Positions 43,983 to 54,081 of a stretch of 64,000 nt of DNA are shown one piece after another; the first letter of the stretch is position 1; the number at the start of each line of letters is the position of its first letter. Both the position numbers and the translations under genes were made by a program. The stretch spans positions 372,001 through 436,000 of the forward strand of contig NC_089178.1 in assembly GCF_947507565.1 (NCBI RefSeq), given 5' to 3'. This stretch comes from Oscarella lobularis. Lineage: Eukaryota; Porifera; Homoscleromorpha; Homosclerophorida; Oscarellidae. The notes under the pieces were generated by a model, which saw only the letters and a program-made list of their open reading frames with translations, was not told where the DNA came from and made no database searches.

Positions 43983-45434
43983 ATGCCGAGCGTTTCTTTC
44001 CTTTTCCTTCTCGTTCTCTCTCACTGTGCGGTCATTCCGAACGCCGCAAGCGACTACTACGTTGCCGCGGTCGCAGAGCACGATCCAATTTTCGCCGAAG
44101 TTCCCTTCGATCCGAAGGACACGGCGAATTTATCGTCAGCTCTCCGAATCATGATGCTCAACGTCGACAAATACGAGCAATACATGACGCAAGCGAACGC
44201 GAGCGGCGCCCAAATCATCGTAGTGCCGGAAGGCGGCATGCTGGGCGGCGAAGAGTCTCTCGCCTACATGCAAAACCTCCCCACACGAGACGAAATCTCC
44301 CAGCGAAACTTCGTCCCCTGCGACGACATCGACACATTCGCCAACGAGCCCGTGCTTCGCAGGCTGAGTTGCCTCGCGAGACGTTTTTCCATGGCGCTCG
44401 TCGTCAATTTGGGCGACGTTCAGCCGTGTCAACCACTCGTCGACGATCGGTGTCCGCGTACGGGACTTTCCTTTTATAACACCGACGTCGTTTTTGACAC
44501 GGACGGAAAACTGCTCGCGAAGTATCACAAGCGGCATCTCTATATAAGAGAGCAGCTTTTTGTTCCGGCTGAAACCGTCGACTACGCTATCTTTGAGACG
44601 TCGTTTGGCGTCAAATTCGGCGTTTTTACTTGCTTTGATATTTTTTTTGAGAAACCGGCTCATTTGCTCGTCACTAAGTACGGCGTTAGAAACATTGCTT
44701 TTCCTACGGCTTGGGTCAACGAGTTTCCTTATTTGGTCAGTACTGAAGTGCAGCAGGCCTATTCGAGAAGTATGGGCGTCAATCTTCTGGCTGCCAATCT
44801 TCACATTCCTAGGTGGGCGGGAACGGGGTCGGGAATTTATTCAAAGGGACGCGTCTTAGCGGAATTTATGAACTTTCAAAACAAAACAAAAGTACTGATA
44901 GCCAGGGTTCCCGTGAATCCAGATAACAATGCATCTCTAATGTCACACTATGACGACGACGAGTACTACGACGAATACGAGGATGGCATATCAGGCAATC
45001 ATCCCGCATTCATTTATAAGCCGTTTTATGGAAACGAGGGAAACGTAGACGTGTGCTACGAGAACCTGTGCTGTCATCTTAAATTTTCGCGAAGCGCGAG
45101 AGACGACGAGCTATACGCGCTGGGAGCTTTTAGCGGATTCAATACCAGCGAGGCGGAGAAATATAAAATGCAGGCGTGCACTCTGCTCAAGTGCGCTGGC
45201 ACGCACCCATCATCGTGCGGTCAACAAGTTTTCAATGCCACTACGCCGTTTGAGTCTCTTATAGTCAGCGGAACGTTTTCTGAGTCTACTTTTATCTATC
45301 CTATGTTCATGACGGGTAACCGGCACCTGGTCAATCCGCAGAACCTTCACTTGGAAAAAGGCTCTATGGCATATATTGGTGACAGTGTACCAGTCCTTAC
45401 GGCTACACTCTATGGCCGAATCTTCACTGAATAA
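43983..45434 (+). CDS. Vanin/biotinidase-family amidohydrolase, copy 2
   Basis: 483 residues from ATG 43983, one exon, nearly identical to the preceding gene. Triad residues are kept: VVPEGGMLGG (aspartate of copy 1 replaced by glycine after the glutamate), KYHKRHLYIRE and GVFTCFDIFFEKPA. The signal region lacks the three residues SSN of copy 1. One base deleted just upstream brings an earlier ATG (43953) into frame, so a form with ten extra residues (MTSPSNGSGR) ahead of the signal peptide is possible. Substitutions cluster around the active lysine loop and cysteine helix (YIREQLFVPAET against YTGEKPFVPAKT), which might alter substrate choice. Confidence 0.92.
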   Translation: MPSVSFLFLLVLSHCAVIPNAASDYYVAAVAEHDPIFAEVPFDPKDTANLSSALRIMMLNVDKYEQYMTQANASGAQIIVVPEGGMLGGEESLAYMQNLPTRDEISQRNFVPCDDIDTFANEPVLRRLSCLARRFSMALVVNLGDVQPCQPLVDDRCPRTGLSFYNTDVVFDTDGKLLAKYHKRHLYIREQLFVPAETVDYAIFETSFGVKFGVFTCFDIFFEKPAHLLVTKYGVRNIAFPTAWVNEFPYLVSTEVQQAYSRSMGVNLLAANLHIPRWAGTGSGIYSKGRVLAEFMNFQNKTKVLIARVPVNPDNNASLMSHYDDDEYYDEYEDGISGNHPAFIYKPFYGNEGNVDVCYENLCCHLKFSRSARDDELYALGAFSGFNTSEAEKYKMQACTLLKCAGTHPSSCGQQVFNATTPFESLIVSGTFSESTFIYPMFMTGNRHLVNPQNLHLEKGSMAYIGDSVPVLTATLYGRIFTE

Positions 45435-45885
45435 ACTAGAGACTAAATGTACTATCTATCATTAGTAAGAGTTTTATGGACAGTATCGCTTTTGCGTGGT
45501 CACTTGTTGTCTATCTCGCTATGTAAATGAGCCAGTTTCAAATTCAATTTCGTTGTAATTTAGGTCTCACTTTCCGAGAAGAAAATTAACTATTGTGAGG
45601 CTTACTTCATTGGAAGTTGTTGTTGATCCGTAGGTGTACCGGCAACGTACCAGTATGAACTTCCTAAATCAACGAGAGCACGTAGTTGATCAATAAAATA
45701 CCTATCGTGCATAGCTAGCTACCTTGAGCAGCAAATAAGCGTTAATTGCATAATGACAGTCCTAAAGAACGCTTTTAGGTTAAAGCTAAAGCTGTAGACA
45801 GCCTCCTCTCCTCTAGCTGGATTAGTATCATAAAAACAGTTAGTCCAAATTAGTTTTGAACCAAACGATTAATTTAGTGGACAGA
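45435..45885. other. Convergent spacer, vanin copy 2 / TRPV-like gene
   Basis: The 3' flank of the vanin duplication extends to about 45620. After that there is AT-rich sequence without coding frames up to the TRPV stop at 45886. Confidence 0.6.
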
Positions 45886-48800
45886 TTAAATAGTTCCGTG
45901 AGAAGCCCAGCTTCTTCCTCTAACATTTCTTTCCGCAGGTTCTTCCTTCCACACTTCGAGGACTCCTCTTAGCTTCCTGCTCGTTGTACCCACGGCCTGT
46001 TTCGTCAACTGAGAAGATTCCTGTTGCGTCAAAACGCGTAGAGCACCAATTCTCTTATTCAACGACTACAACGGAGGAATCAAATTAGATCGAATAAACT
46101 TGCAGGTGAATTGCTATTTCAGACCCCGGTTCTCTTCCAGTTCATTCTTGCTGTCTCGTGCCTAATATCAGAGCCGACAACACGTTCTTTTGTTACCATT
46201 AGTGCGGGTATTCGTTGCCTTGATGTTCCTGAAACGAGAAAGTCTATGCCAAAAAAATTGCCGTAAAAAATTTTCAAACCCGGATTGTCTGTCAAATCGT
46301 TAAGATCAATGGTGTACATTTTCTGATACTTGAGCCTTTGCTTGTCGCTCAGCGACGACTCAAGCACCATCACAATTTTAGCCCACTGCGCAAAAACACA
46401 TCACTTTACGCACTGCCAGTAATCAAAGAGCACGAACCTGTCTCTTCCATTCCATTGAAGCACGTACAGCAATCTGCCGAGAATAAATACAAGGCAGTGC
46501 ATAAAATCCATCTAATAGCCGTACGTTCTGGTAAGTAGTAGTCATCATAGCAATTAACATGTTAAGTAAAAGAATGGCTGTCAGAACCATAAAAATGATA
46601 AAGAGAAACTGAGACAGTATAGCAAGTCGTCCGTTGTTGAGGGTTTCATACTAAAGAGAAAGCAAACGTTGATGTTATACGCAGCTAAGGCCACTTTTTA
46701 CTTCAAAAGATCCCAGCGTCATTAGAAAAGAAGCCATCATACTGTCGTAAGGAGTTCCAAACAGCTCGTCCTCCGAGTCCTTCAAAAGAAAATGCAGAGC
46801 TGTAAAAAGGGGGTAGAGTCAGTAATAAAGTGAAGATGAATTGCTGGTCAAACTTGCCCTGTGAAAAACTAATCAGGAAAATCAGGTAGATAAAGCAAAA
46901 GCGAGCTATGTCAAGACGAATCATATCATAGATCATTGTCACAAAGGGTCCCACAGTCCTCGATCCTCTGACAAACACATACACATCTTAATTAATTAAT
47001 TAATTAAAGTGAAACTTTGGCCTACCGACAGTAAAACAAAAGACAGAGCCAGGAACCAACAGCTATGATAGCCAACGTGACGTCCTCTAGGGAACGGTGC
47101 CCAACGAATCGCCCAATCACGGTCAGAATCATGAGACAGCAACAAAGGAGAAAGAATAACTTTGCTGGAGCATTTAACTAAAAAGGAGTGGATTGAGAGA
47201 GCGTATCCGATGCAGACGGTACTATCTCCAACCCACCCAACTTTGAATAGCTAATCGTGGACCTTTCACAAGTTCCCTGATAACATCGTAAGCAATGTAA
47301 GAGGCAGCGAAGACCACGGTGAGGCATTCAAAGAAAACTCGAGCCTTTATATAAACGGATTCGAGGAAAGTGGGATATGCGGCCTTTTCTCGCGTCTCAC
47401 TATGTCCTTCGATGACTTGATCGACCTTAGGTCGCCGTCCCTTCGCGTGTAAATAGAAACGCTCAGAAAGGTCAGGTACAAAGCGAGACGAAATAAGCTT
47501 ATCATGAACATGCGCTGAATGTGTGAAATTAAAGAAGCTCTATGGGACCTTTTAGACGATTTACCTTGGCAAACGTGTGCCACTTCTGATCCAGAAGGCG
47601 AGCGATGAGCGACGTCTCCAACATCTCGAGATGACCTTGCGTGTCGCCTTTCAACGTTATAGAAATAGCTGACTGGGAGTCCGTCTGTCCCGATAGCGGA
47701 TCAATAGAGTCAATCCCCGTCAAATCGTGACTAGTGCACTCCGTCTTTCCAAAGGTCCAATGACGCTGAAAAAAAGGAAAAAAGGTCCGTGAAACTAAAA
47801 GATTTCAAAATTCAAATGTACCTCTTTCTTGATATCCACAAGCAGCTCAAACAGTTCTTTCGTGCCAATCGATGCTGCCACCATCAGCGGAGTCCTATTG
47901 TAGTAGTTGGCCAAATCGTGCGGCATCACTGACGATGGAAACCCGGTCATAGCATAAACGCACATATCCTACCTAAAGACGTGAAGGACAGCTACGGCAA
48001 AGTGTCTTAATTAATGCGCACCTTCTGCTTGTGTATGACCATGAGATGCAGAGCCGTGTTTCCAAAGCTGTCCTGAACGTTCGGATTGGCTCCTTTCGAT
48101 ATGAGATAGGCGTAGATGTCCTGGTTTCCGAGACTCGCGGCAAAGGCGAGCGGATACTCGCCGTAGTACGTGTCGCCGCGATAGTCGGTTTCCTGCGTGC
48201 AATGCTGGTCGAGACGATGGAGCTCGCGCTGATCGTCAGGCAGAAAGAACGTGCCGCAAGCGCGATGATCCAAACGCGAGCCCTTTTCGACGAGAAAGCG
48301 CAGGAAGTCGAGATTGCTGTTGACGATCGCAAAGTGAATGCAACTTTCGCCTACGAAAAAAGGGAGAAAAATAAGTTTATACGTTGCTATAGCAACAAAT
48401 GCTCAAAACACAAATTGCAGGCAAGCCATTCGAATGTTGACAAAGACAACGGCACGTCCGTTTACTACATAAACTATGCACGCCCTTTCCTTTTACACCG
48501 AAGCGTCTATATCCTATCTCCTCACCGAAATACTCCTTTCCAAGATACACGTCGTTGACGAGCTGCGGATAGGTTTCGATGAGACATCGAGCCAGTCGCG
48601 TGAACAGCGATCGAGCACTCGCATCCCCGCTAGTACCCTCACGTTTTTCGTCCTCCGGAGAACTGTCGCGCGACGGAATGAGACAACAGGCGATCAAGAG
48701 CGGCGTCTCGAACGAATGACCGCGCCTATCCTCGCGCCAGAAGACGCTTCGACGCACGGTTGGTCGATTTTGAATTTTCTTCAGGAGTTCGGCTCGGAGG

Positions 48801-49072
48801 AGCCGATTGTGTTTCTTCAGCGCAAACGGGCTGTAATCGGGCACGTCGACTTCTCGACCGACGAGCACGCCCGATTCGATGTACATGTTCGACGCGAAGT
48901 CGTCGCTTTTGATGTAGCGAACGAGCGCCGCGTCGCCTTCGGCTCGTAGAACGTCGACGAGGGTTCCCGTCCCGTCGAAATCGAGGTATTTGTACATCGA
49001 AGGACGTGCCGTTAGTCGGTACGTCTCCGAAAGAGCCACGACCGACGGGGAAGCCGTCGCTTCGTTGGCCAT
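45886..49072 (-). CDS. TRPV-like cation channel with ankyrin repeats
   Basis: Start 49072 (MANEATASPSVVALSETYRL); stop TAA 45888-45886. The N-terminal cytosolic part has TRPV-style ankyrin repeats: HSFETPLLIACCLI, ESCIHFAIVNSNLDFLRFLV (about 48350), GEYPLAFAASLGNQDIYAYL and QDSFGNTALHLMVIHKQK (about 48050), NRTPLMVAASIGTKELFELL (about 47870). Membrane exons follow: RMFMISLFRLALYLTFLSV, FFECLTVVFAASYIAYDVI, LNAPAKLFFLLCCCLMIL, TMIYDMIRLDIARFCFIYL. A pore region has TPYDSMMASFLMTLGSFE, then S6 ILLLNMLIAMM (about 46550), the TRP-box-proximal RASMEWKRQ, and a soluble tail (LNKRIGALRVLTQQESSQ). Ankyrin repeats plus six transmembrane segments and the LLNMLIAMM S6 match TRPV. The usual GMGD filter is not seen, so ion selectivity is open. 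Confidence 0.85.
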
Positions 49073-49119
49073 GAGGACGCAGAATCCGGGTTTAGGCTGC
49101 TAGGTAACGCGGCGTTACG
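49073..49119. promoter_or_regulatory. 47-base head-to-head spacer TRPV / SNAPC5
   Basis: The start codons of the TRPV-like gene (49072, minus) and the SNAPC5-like gene (49120, plus) are only 47 bases apart. Either the promoters overlap the first exons or 5' UTRs overlap the partner gene. Confidence 0.6.
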
Positions 49120-49412
49120 ATGAACGTTGAAAACGCTCGGCAGCATCTCGACCAAGATGAGCGGCTTCTGAAGGCCGTGCGTGAAAAGCTCAGTCACCAG
49201 CTGCGTCGGCTGAAGGAAAGCCTTCGTCGAGAAGCCTCCTTCGATGTGATTTTCGTTCACACTTCGTGCTTTGTGTTGTGCAGGCAGAGGAAGAAGTCCT
49301 GAAAGGCTTGCTGCATTCGAAAAAAACGAACGTTTTGAGAAGCACTTCGAAAAAGAGCGACAGCGACATTAATGCTGTCCAACTGGAAGATATTGGACCA
49401 TCGACGAAATAG
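49120..49412 (+). CDS. SNAPC5: SNAPC5-like subunit of the snRNA-activating complex
   Basis: SNAPc drives transcription of small nuclear RNA genes; SNAPC5 (SNAP19) is its small coiled-coil subunit. Exon 1 reads MNVENARQHLDQDERLLKAV, then REKLSHQLRRLK. Exon 2 (49284-49412) reads AEEEVLKGLLHSKKTNVLRS and ends QLEDIGPSTK. Together they follow human SNAPC5 closely (helix with LHDQLNRLKVEELAL). The donor is unclear: GTGATT after residue D at about 49245 keeps the frame with a 38-base intron but leaves about ten extra residues (ESLRREASFD). The length of about 85-95 residues is normal for the family. Confidence 0.75.
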
Positions 49413-49650
49413 ACTAGATCAGTAGAATAAGGAGATAGTTTTAGTGTGAGATTAGAACAATAACTGTACAGTGAGGCTGAGATGTGAATTTGCTCGTCTC
49501 TAGCAGCAATATTCGCTAAAATTTGAGTCAGACACGCCTTCAATTTTGCATGGGCGTTTTGGAACACCGAAAGAGAAATAGCGGGAGGCAAACAGCGAAA
49601 GGCAAACCTTAGGGAGGCCTAGTTGTTTATGGCAAGCGCCCGTTCATTTT

Positions 49651-52600
49651 TCACTTCTCAACTTCGTCGTCATCATCGCCCTTGACATCGCAAGTGAATT
49701 CAATTCTATTGATCATGTCCTTCCTTTTCTTCTCGAGAGCGCTTTTCTCCTGGCGCAGAGCCTTAAATGTAAGAGAATCTTGAGCAAAAGCAATCATCTT
49801 CTTGAACGTCATCTGTACTTTGATCGATGCAAAGAGCGCTTTTAGCTTGTCCTCTTCAGCAGACAAAGACTTCACATATTTAGCCGAATCCTTCTCGAAA
49901 TTCTAATAAAGCGCGTCATCACAAGCAAAAAAGCAGTCTGAGATAGAGTAAAATTTACCTTTAGTGCTAGAATATTGTCCCTCAGTCGCGTTTGCGTATC
50001 TTTGACATCCCTTACTTCGGCTTCTTTCTCGTAGATAGTTCTGAGTTATGTGTCAATAGCGCATTAGTACACTGAACTAATCTTCTTACTTGGCCTTTTC
50101 CATAGCGTTACTTCGAAGACCGATCGTTTCCTTAATCTTGTCATATACCTGATGATCAATGATCTTCTTTGACAGCCACTTCGTCAACGTCTCCTCCCCA
50201 ACTGAATCTAAGTCAATGGACTCTTCATCTTGAGTCTGTTATAAACGACATATGATCATCTATCGCTGATGAAGTTGGAAACAGTCGAGCACTCACCCCT
50301 TCCCTCACATTGAAGACTTTCTTATCCGTCTTTGCAGGCACGATAAATCGAAACTGATAGAATTTGTCCGTAATGTCAACTGGCTCTTCCTCCTCCTGTT
50401 AAAAAAAGAAACAAATTAACAAGGCCGTCATCGGGACGAATCATTTTCCATGCCGTGTGCGCCTGCATCAACTCCCATCCATCAAGAAAGAGATGATTCA
50501 GCATGAAATCGAGCGTTCGTCCCGATTTGTTGCAAATGCGATACAAGGTACGCTGACGTCGTTTCCTGTAGAGCTTAGCAAAACCTTCCTTAATCTGCAC
50601 ACAAAAAAAGCACACATCAAACAGATACAGCAGGACGGTTCTCTTTGTCAAGAGCCACCTTCACTCTATGAACTCTCAGAACGGAGACGTTGTAATCCAC
50701 CACGACTTCACAGCTAAGATCAACGGCGTAGGGTATAGGTAACGACTCGTCTCCGGGATGCAGGGTTTGAAAACTAAAAAAACAATACATCCATTTAATA
50801 AACCTGCTGACACCCCACCCCAATGAGACTATACACAGCGTCCCCAAGAAATCGAGTTTCGTTCATCACTTGAACGCTACCTCCATCCAAAGTACGTCCG
50901 GTTGTGTTTTCAAAAAGAATAGCGCATAGAGGATTGCCTTTTCTAATGGTACGTTTTTCTATTTGAAAATATTTAATTTTAGATTTCTACCTGATGGTTT
51001 CATCATATAGGACGACTTTGTGACCCTTCAGTTCCGCTTTCAAAAGCGGAACAACGGCCGACTGCTTGCGCTTTACAGTGACCGGTAAATGAATAGGATA
51101 GAAAGACAAGTTGTCCTTAATTAAAAGTTCATTAGAAGACTAACGGATTCAGGGAAAAACGAAATTTGCCTCGGCTGCCATAACAAATTTACGCTGGCTT
51201 GTTCTCGTTTGCGGCGCGCTTCGTCCAGATCTTGTCACAAGATTGATGATAGCACCATTGGCAATATTGTAATCAGACAAAGTTCGGCCACCTGAAGGAA
51301 AAGGATAGCCAACCTGGAGAAGTATTAGAAATAGCGAGTATTGTACTTTCGAGTTCTTTTCCAGCGTAGATGAGCTTTTGCCTTTCCACTTCAACTCCTG
51401 AGAGAAATGCATTTGCGCCAGAAAAAATCAGTTGGGTTGTGTCACCTTTCTGGTTCTTAATTTTGCTCTTCACTTCGTCGATAGTCGTTCTCGGATCAGC
51501 ACGAACGTAGAAAGACGTCCCCACCAGCTGACGTACGCAAACGCTTAGGAGGTCAACGCGCACGTAGTAGCAGCTCTCTTACCTCTTTGATTTGCAATTC
51601 AATTGTTCCCCTGTTTGCACTCGCGCCTGACCTAATATAATAATGATGATAATAAAATAGTATTGTTTCGTGTTCACATACCCGGTGGAAGACGAAGCAA
51701 AGAGAGGAGCTCCCACTACTAACGTCAGTTCAACGTCCGTCCAATCTTCTTCCTGCATGCAGAACATCAGATTGTATCTTGATAATATTCATAAACAAAA
51801 GACCTGAGTGTTAGTAATGATGGCAAAGCCTTCGAGCTTGAAATCTGAAGGATGATCAGAAAACACGATTCTATATGAACTTTTCCATTCGCCAACTTTC
51901 AGTCCTAAGACAAAATCAACTTTTTTCCCCCCCTTGGAACGGTACATTGTATCACGTCAAACCGTATTTGACGAGAAGCTGCTTAGAGTCTCCTATGTCG
52001 TGATAAAATATCGTCAGGCGTTGCATGTCGCGTTTCTTTTCTGATCGAAACAGCTCCAGGGCGTGCTGCACGTCGTGACGCACGTCTGCATCGAGCTGAA
52101 ACGCGCAACACATAAAGAAGTACACGTTGGAGAGGACAACTCTCTAGCCATACAATAGTCAATTTTTCAATTGTCGAAATTTCCATCGACTGCAAAGACG
52201 TCCCGTCATCTGTAAGCCTAAAATTTTCCACTATTAGTAAAATTCCAAATCTGCATCTTTGGTTATGTCATACAACGTCACGTGCGGCACAGCTTCAGCT
52301 CCGTCTTGTCGGCGCAGCGTCTCGTCGACGCCGAGCACTGTACCCTCCAGACTGTCGCCTGCCTTGAAAACAATCTGAAGCCGAGTGCCTTTGAGAGACT
52401 ATTCCAAAAAAATCAAATCAGGGAGTTAGACGCAGATGTTCTAAGCATAGTTCACCTGACACAAATCAACCAAAGGATTCGAGCTGCTCAATTGTATGAG
52501 AGCCTGAGGCCTGCTCGACTCGTAAGAAATGTTTCCCAGGCCAGATGTATCGTTTTCGGAGCTGAAAAGGAAAGATGTCGTACTTTTTTGTGCAAATTCC

Positions 52601-52789
52601 ATGTCCTTCGTACCGAAACGTGAGCGACTGGAGAACGTCTTTCATATCGGCCTCGCGAAAGTAGAGTTCGATCGAGCCGCGCCCCGAGACGACGGCCTTT
52701 CGTTCGAAGACGCCGTAGCCGTTGTTGTACAGCGCAACGGCGCGCACGGGCATGTCAACAGCGGCACCAGACTGTCCTGCAGCAGACAT
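49651..52789 (-). CDS. DUF4139 (MuiA-like) protein with embedded ubiquitin-like domain
   Basis: Start 52789 (MSAAGQSGAAVDMPVRAVAL), stop at 49651. The N-terminal exons match the DUF4140/4139 family known mainly from bacterial mucoidy-inhibitor (MuiA) type proteins: VALYNNGYGVFERKAVVSG, ADMKDVLQSL, GNISYESSRPQALIQLSSSN, GTRLQIVFKAGDSLEGTVLG, then EEDWTDVELTLVVGAPLF. A complete ubiquitin-like domain is then spliced in (51543-51446, 51397-51346, from 51291). DUF4139 resumes with LSFYPIHLPVTVKRKQSAVV, KAELKGHKVVLYDETI, AILFENTTGRTLDGGSVQVM and GDESLPIPYAVDLSCEVVVD. The C-terminal exons are predicted coiled coil, ending RIEFTCDVKGDDDDEVEK. It is probably cytosolic; function unknown. The start is 62 bases from the NIT1 start on the other strand. 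Confidence 0.8.
51215..51543 (-). other. Ubiquitin-like domain exons inside the DUF4139 gene
   Basis: Joined exons read [69 protein letters not shown]. Each stretch aligns with ubiquitin strand by strand: the KTLTGKT loop, the IENVKAKIQDKEG helix, the [21 protein letters not shown] block and the HLVLRLR end. The C-terminal di-glycine is absent (TRSGRSAP follows), so this is a fused fold, not a processed modifier. Confidence 0.85.
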
Positions 52790-52851
52790 TGTTTGTAGGC
52801 GTGGCTTCTAATGAAGTCCCGGTTACTTCTACGTTTCCTTGCAAGGAGACG
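52790..52851. promoter_or_regulatory. 62-base head-to-head spacer DUF4139-UBL / NIT1
   Basis: Only 62 bases lie between the two start codons, so the genes almost certainly share a bidirectional promoter or have overlapping 5' ends. Confidence 0.6.
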
Positions 52852-53990
52852 ATGTCACAGGAGAGAAGCCTAGTTGCCCTCACTCAATTCACGGCCACTT
52901 CAGATCCCGAGCGCAACTTCGGCGTGATTCGCGATCTTGTTGAGCAGGCGAAAGCGTGCAGAGCCGAAGTGAAGCGAAACGAGCCCGTAGTCAAGGCGAC
53001 AAGGACGCGTTTTCGTTTCTTGTAGATGGTCTTCGTGCCCGAAGCATTTGATTATATAGGAGAGAGCGGTCGAGAGTCGCTCGCTCTTTCGGAATCGATC
53101 GACGGCCCGCGAATGACAAAATACACGCAATTGGCTCGCGACAATCAGATTTGGTTGTCCTTGGGAGGATTTCACGAAAAGGTGGCTAATAATTCAATTA
53201 AAAATTTTAAATAAATTAATCAATAATCAATAAATTACCGCGCAGGTTTCCGGTAAAGAACTCATGTACAACACGCACGTCGTCGTCGATTGCAACGGTT
53301 CCATTATTTCTAAATACTCAAAGGCGCATCTGTTCGATGTGGATATCAAGGGAAAGGTGTCGCTGAAAGAGAGCGATTATTTCATGCCTGGCAGCGCAAT
53401 CGTCCCTCCCGTGGAAACACCTGTTGGAAAAATTGGACTAGGAATTGTAAAGATTCAATATCGTTACCTAAGTACGCGGGGGGGTAGCAGTGATTGCTTC
53501 TAGTGCTATGACGTACGATTTCCTGAATTGTCGTTGAGTCTTGCAAAGCAAGGTGCAGAGATACTTACCTATCCGTCGGCGTTCACCGTAGCAACGGGAC
53601 TTGCTCACTGGGAAGTCAGTGTCTATTTCCTATGGCGCTCTGATGGTAGGATCTATTCTCGTTGCATGCAGGTTCTTCTAAGAGCGAGGGCGATTGAGAC
53701 GCAGTGCTACGTCATAGCTGCCGCTCAGACGGGAAAGCACAATGAGAAGCGGCAATCGTACGGACACTCTATGGTATAGACGCATAAGGCACCTCAGCTT
53801 CATTGTCATCCTTTTTTCTTTTCTTTCTTAGGTTGTGGACCCGTGGGGATGCGTCATCGCTCAGTGCCGAGAAGGCACGGGTATCTGTCTAGCGCTGATC
53901 GACCGAGCCTACATCAAACAAGTGAAATCGCAGATGCCCGTCAGTGATCATAGGCGCAATGATTTATATACCGAAGTGAAGGCTATATGA
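52852..53990 (+). CDS. NIT1: NIT1, deaminated glutathione amidase
   Basis: NIT1 hydrolyses deaminated glutathione, a repair reaction. Six exons (52852-52968, 53026-53181, 53246-53446, 53504-53614, 53672-53773, 53832-53990) give 281 residues. Nitrilase triad: glutamate in [11 protein letters not shown], lysine in [11 protein letters not shown], cysteine in [11 protein letters not shown]. Other family blocks are [47 protein letters not shown] and the C-terminal [12 protein letters not shown]. All splice sites are GT-AG with introns of 57-64 bases. The frame also opens upstream without an ATG, so the ATG at 52852 is the start. It lacks a FHIT fusion, unlike fly and worm NitFhit. Confidence 0.93.
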
Positions 53991-54081
53991 CGAAGCTTGC
54001 ACTGCTAGAAAAGACTGTAAGAAAGACAAAAAAAGTGTGTTAGAAAAAAAATCGGTATAAGAGAAAGACGTCAGACGTGTG

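Larger units (their letters stand above)
42200..45620 (+). repeat. Tandem duplication of a 1.7 kb vanin unit
   Basis: Two copies follow each other, about 42200-43905 and 43950-45620. Similarity runs from before the start codon (ATGACTTC followed by CCGTCTAACGGAAGCG) through the whole coding region, and weakly into the 3' flank (GAAGAAAATTAA, then GAGGCTTAC in both). Coding identity is well over 90 percent by eye; the flanks have diverged with small insertions and deletions. This indicates a recent unequal crossover or ongoing gene conversion. Confidence 0.9.

Noticed and set aside
42397-44804. Two 222-codon minus-strand frames
   Set aside because: They are antisense shadows of the two vanin genes; their similarity to each other only reflects the tandem duplication.
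52852-53990. Third vanin copy
   Set aside because: The product is 281 residues, spliced, lacks a signal peptide and the extra C-terminal domain, and matches NIT1 blocks.
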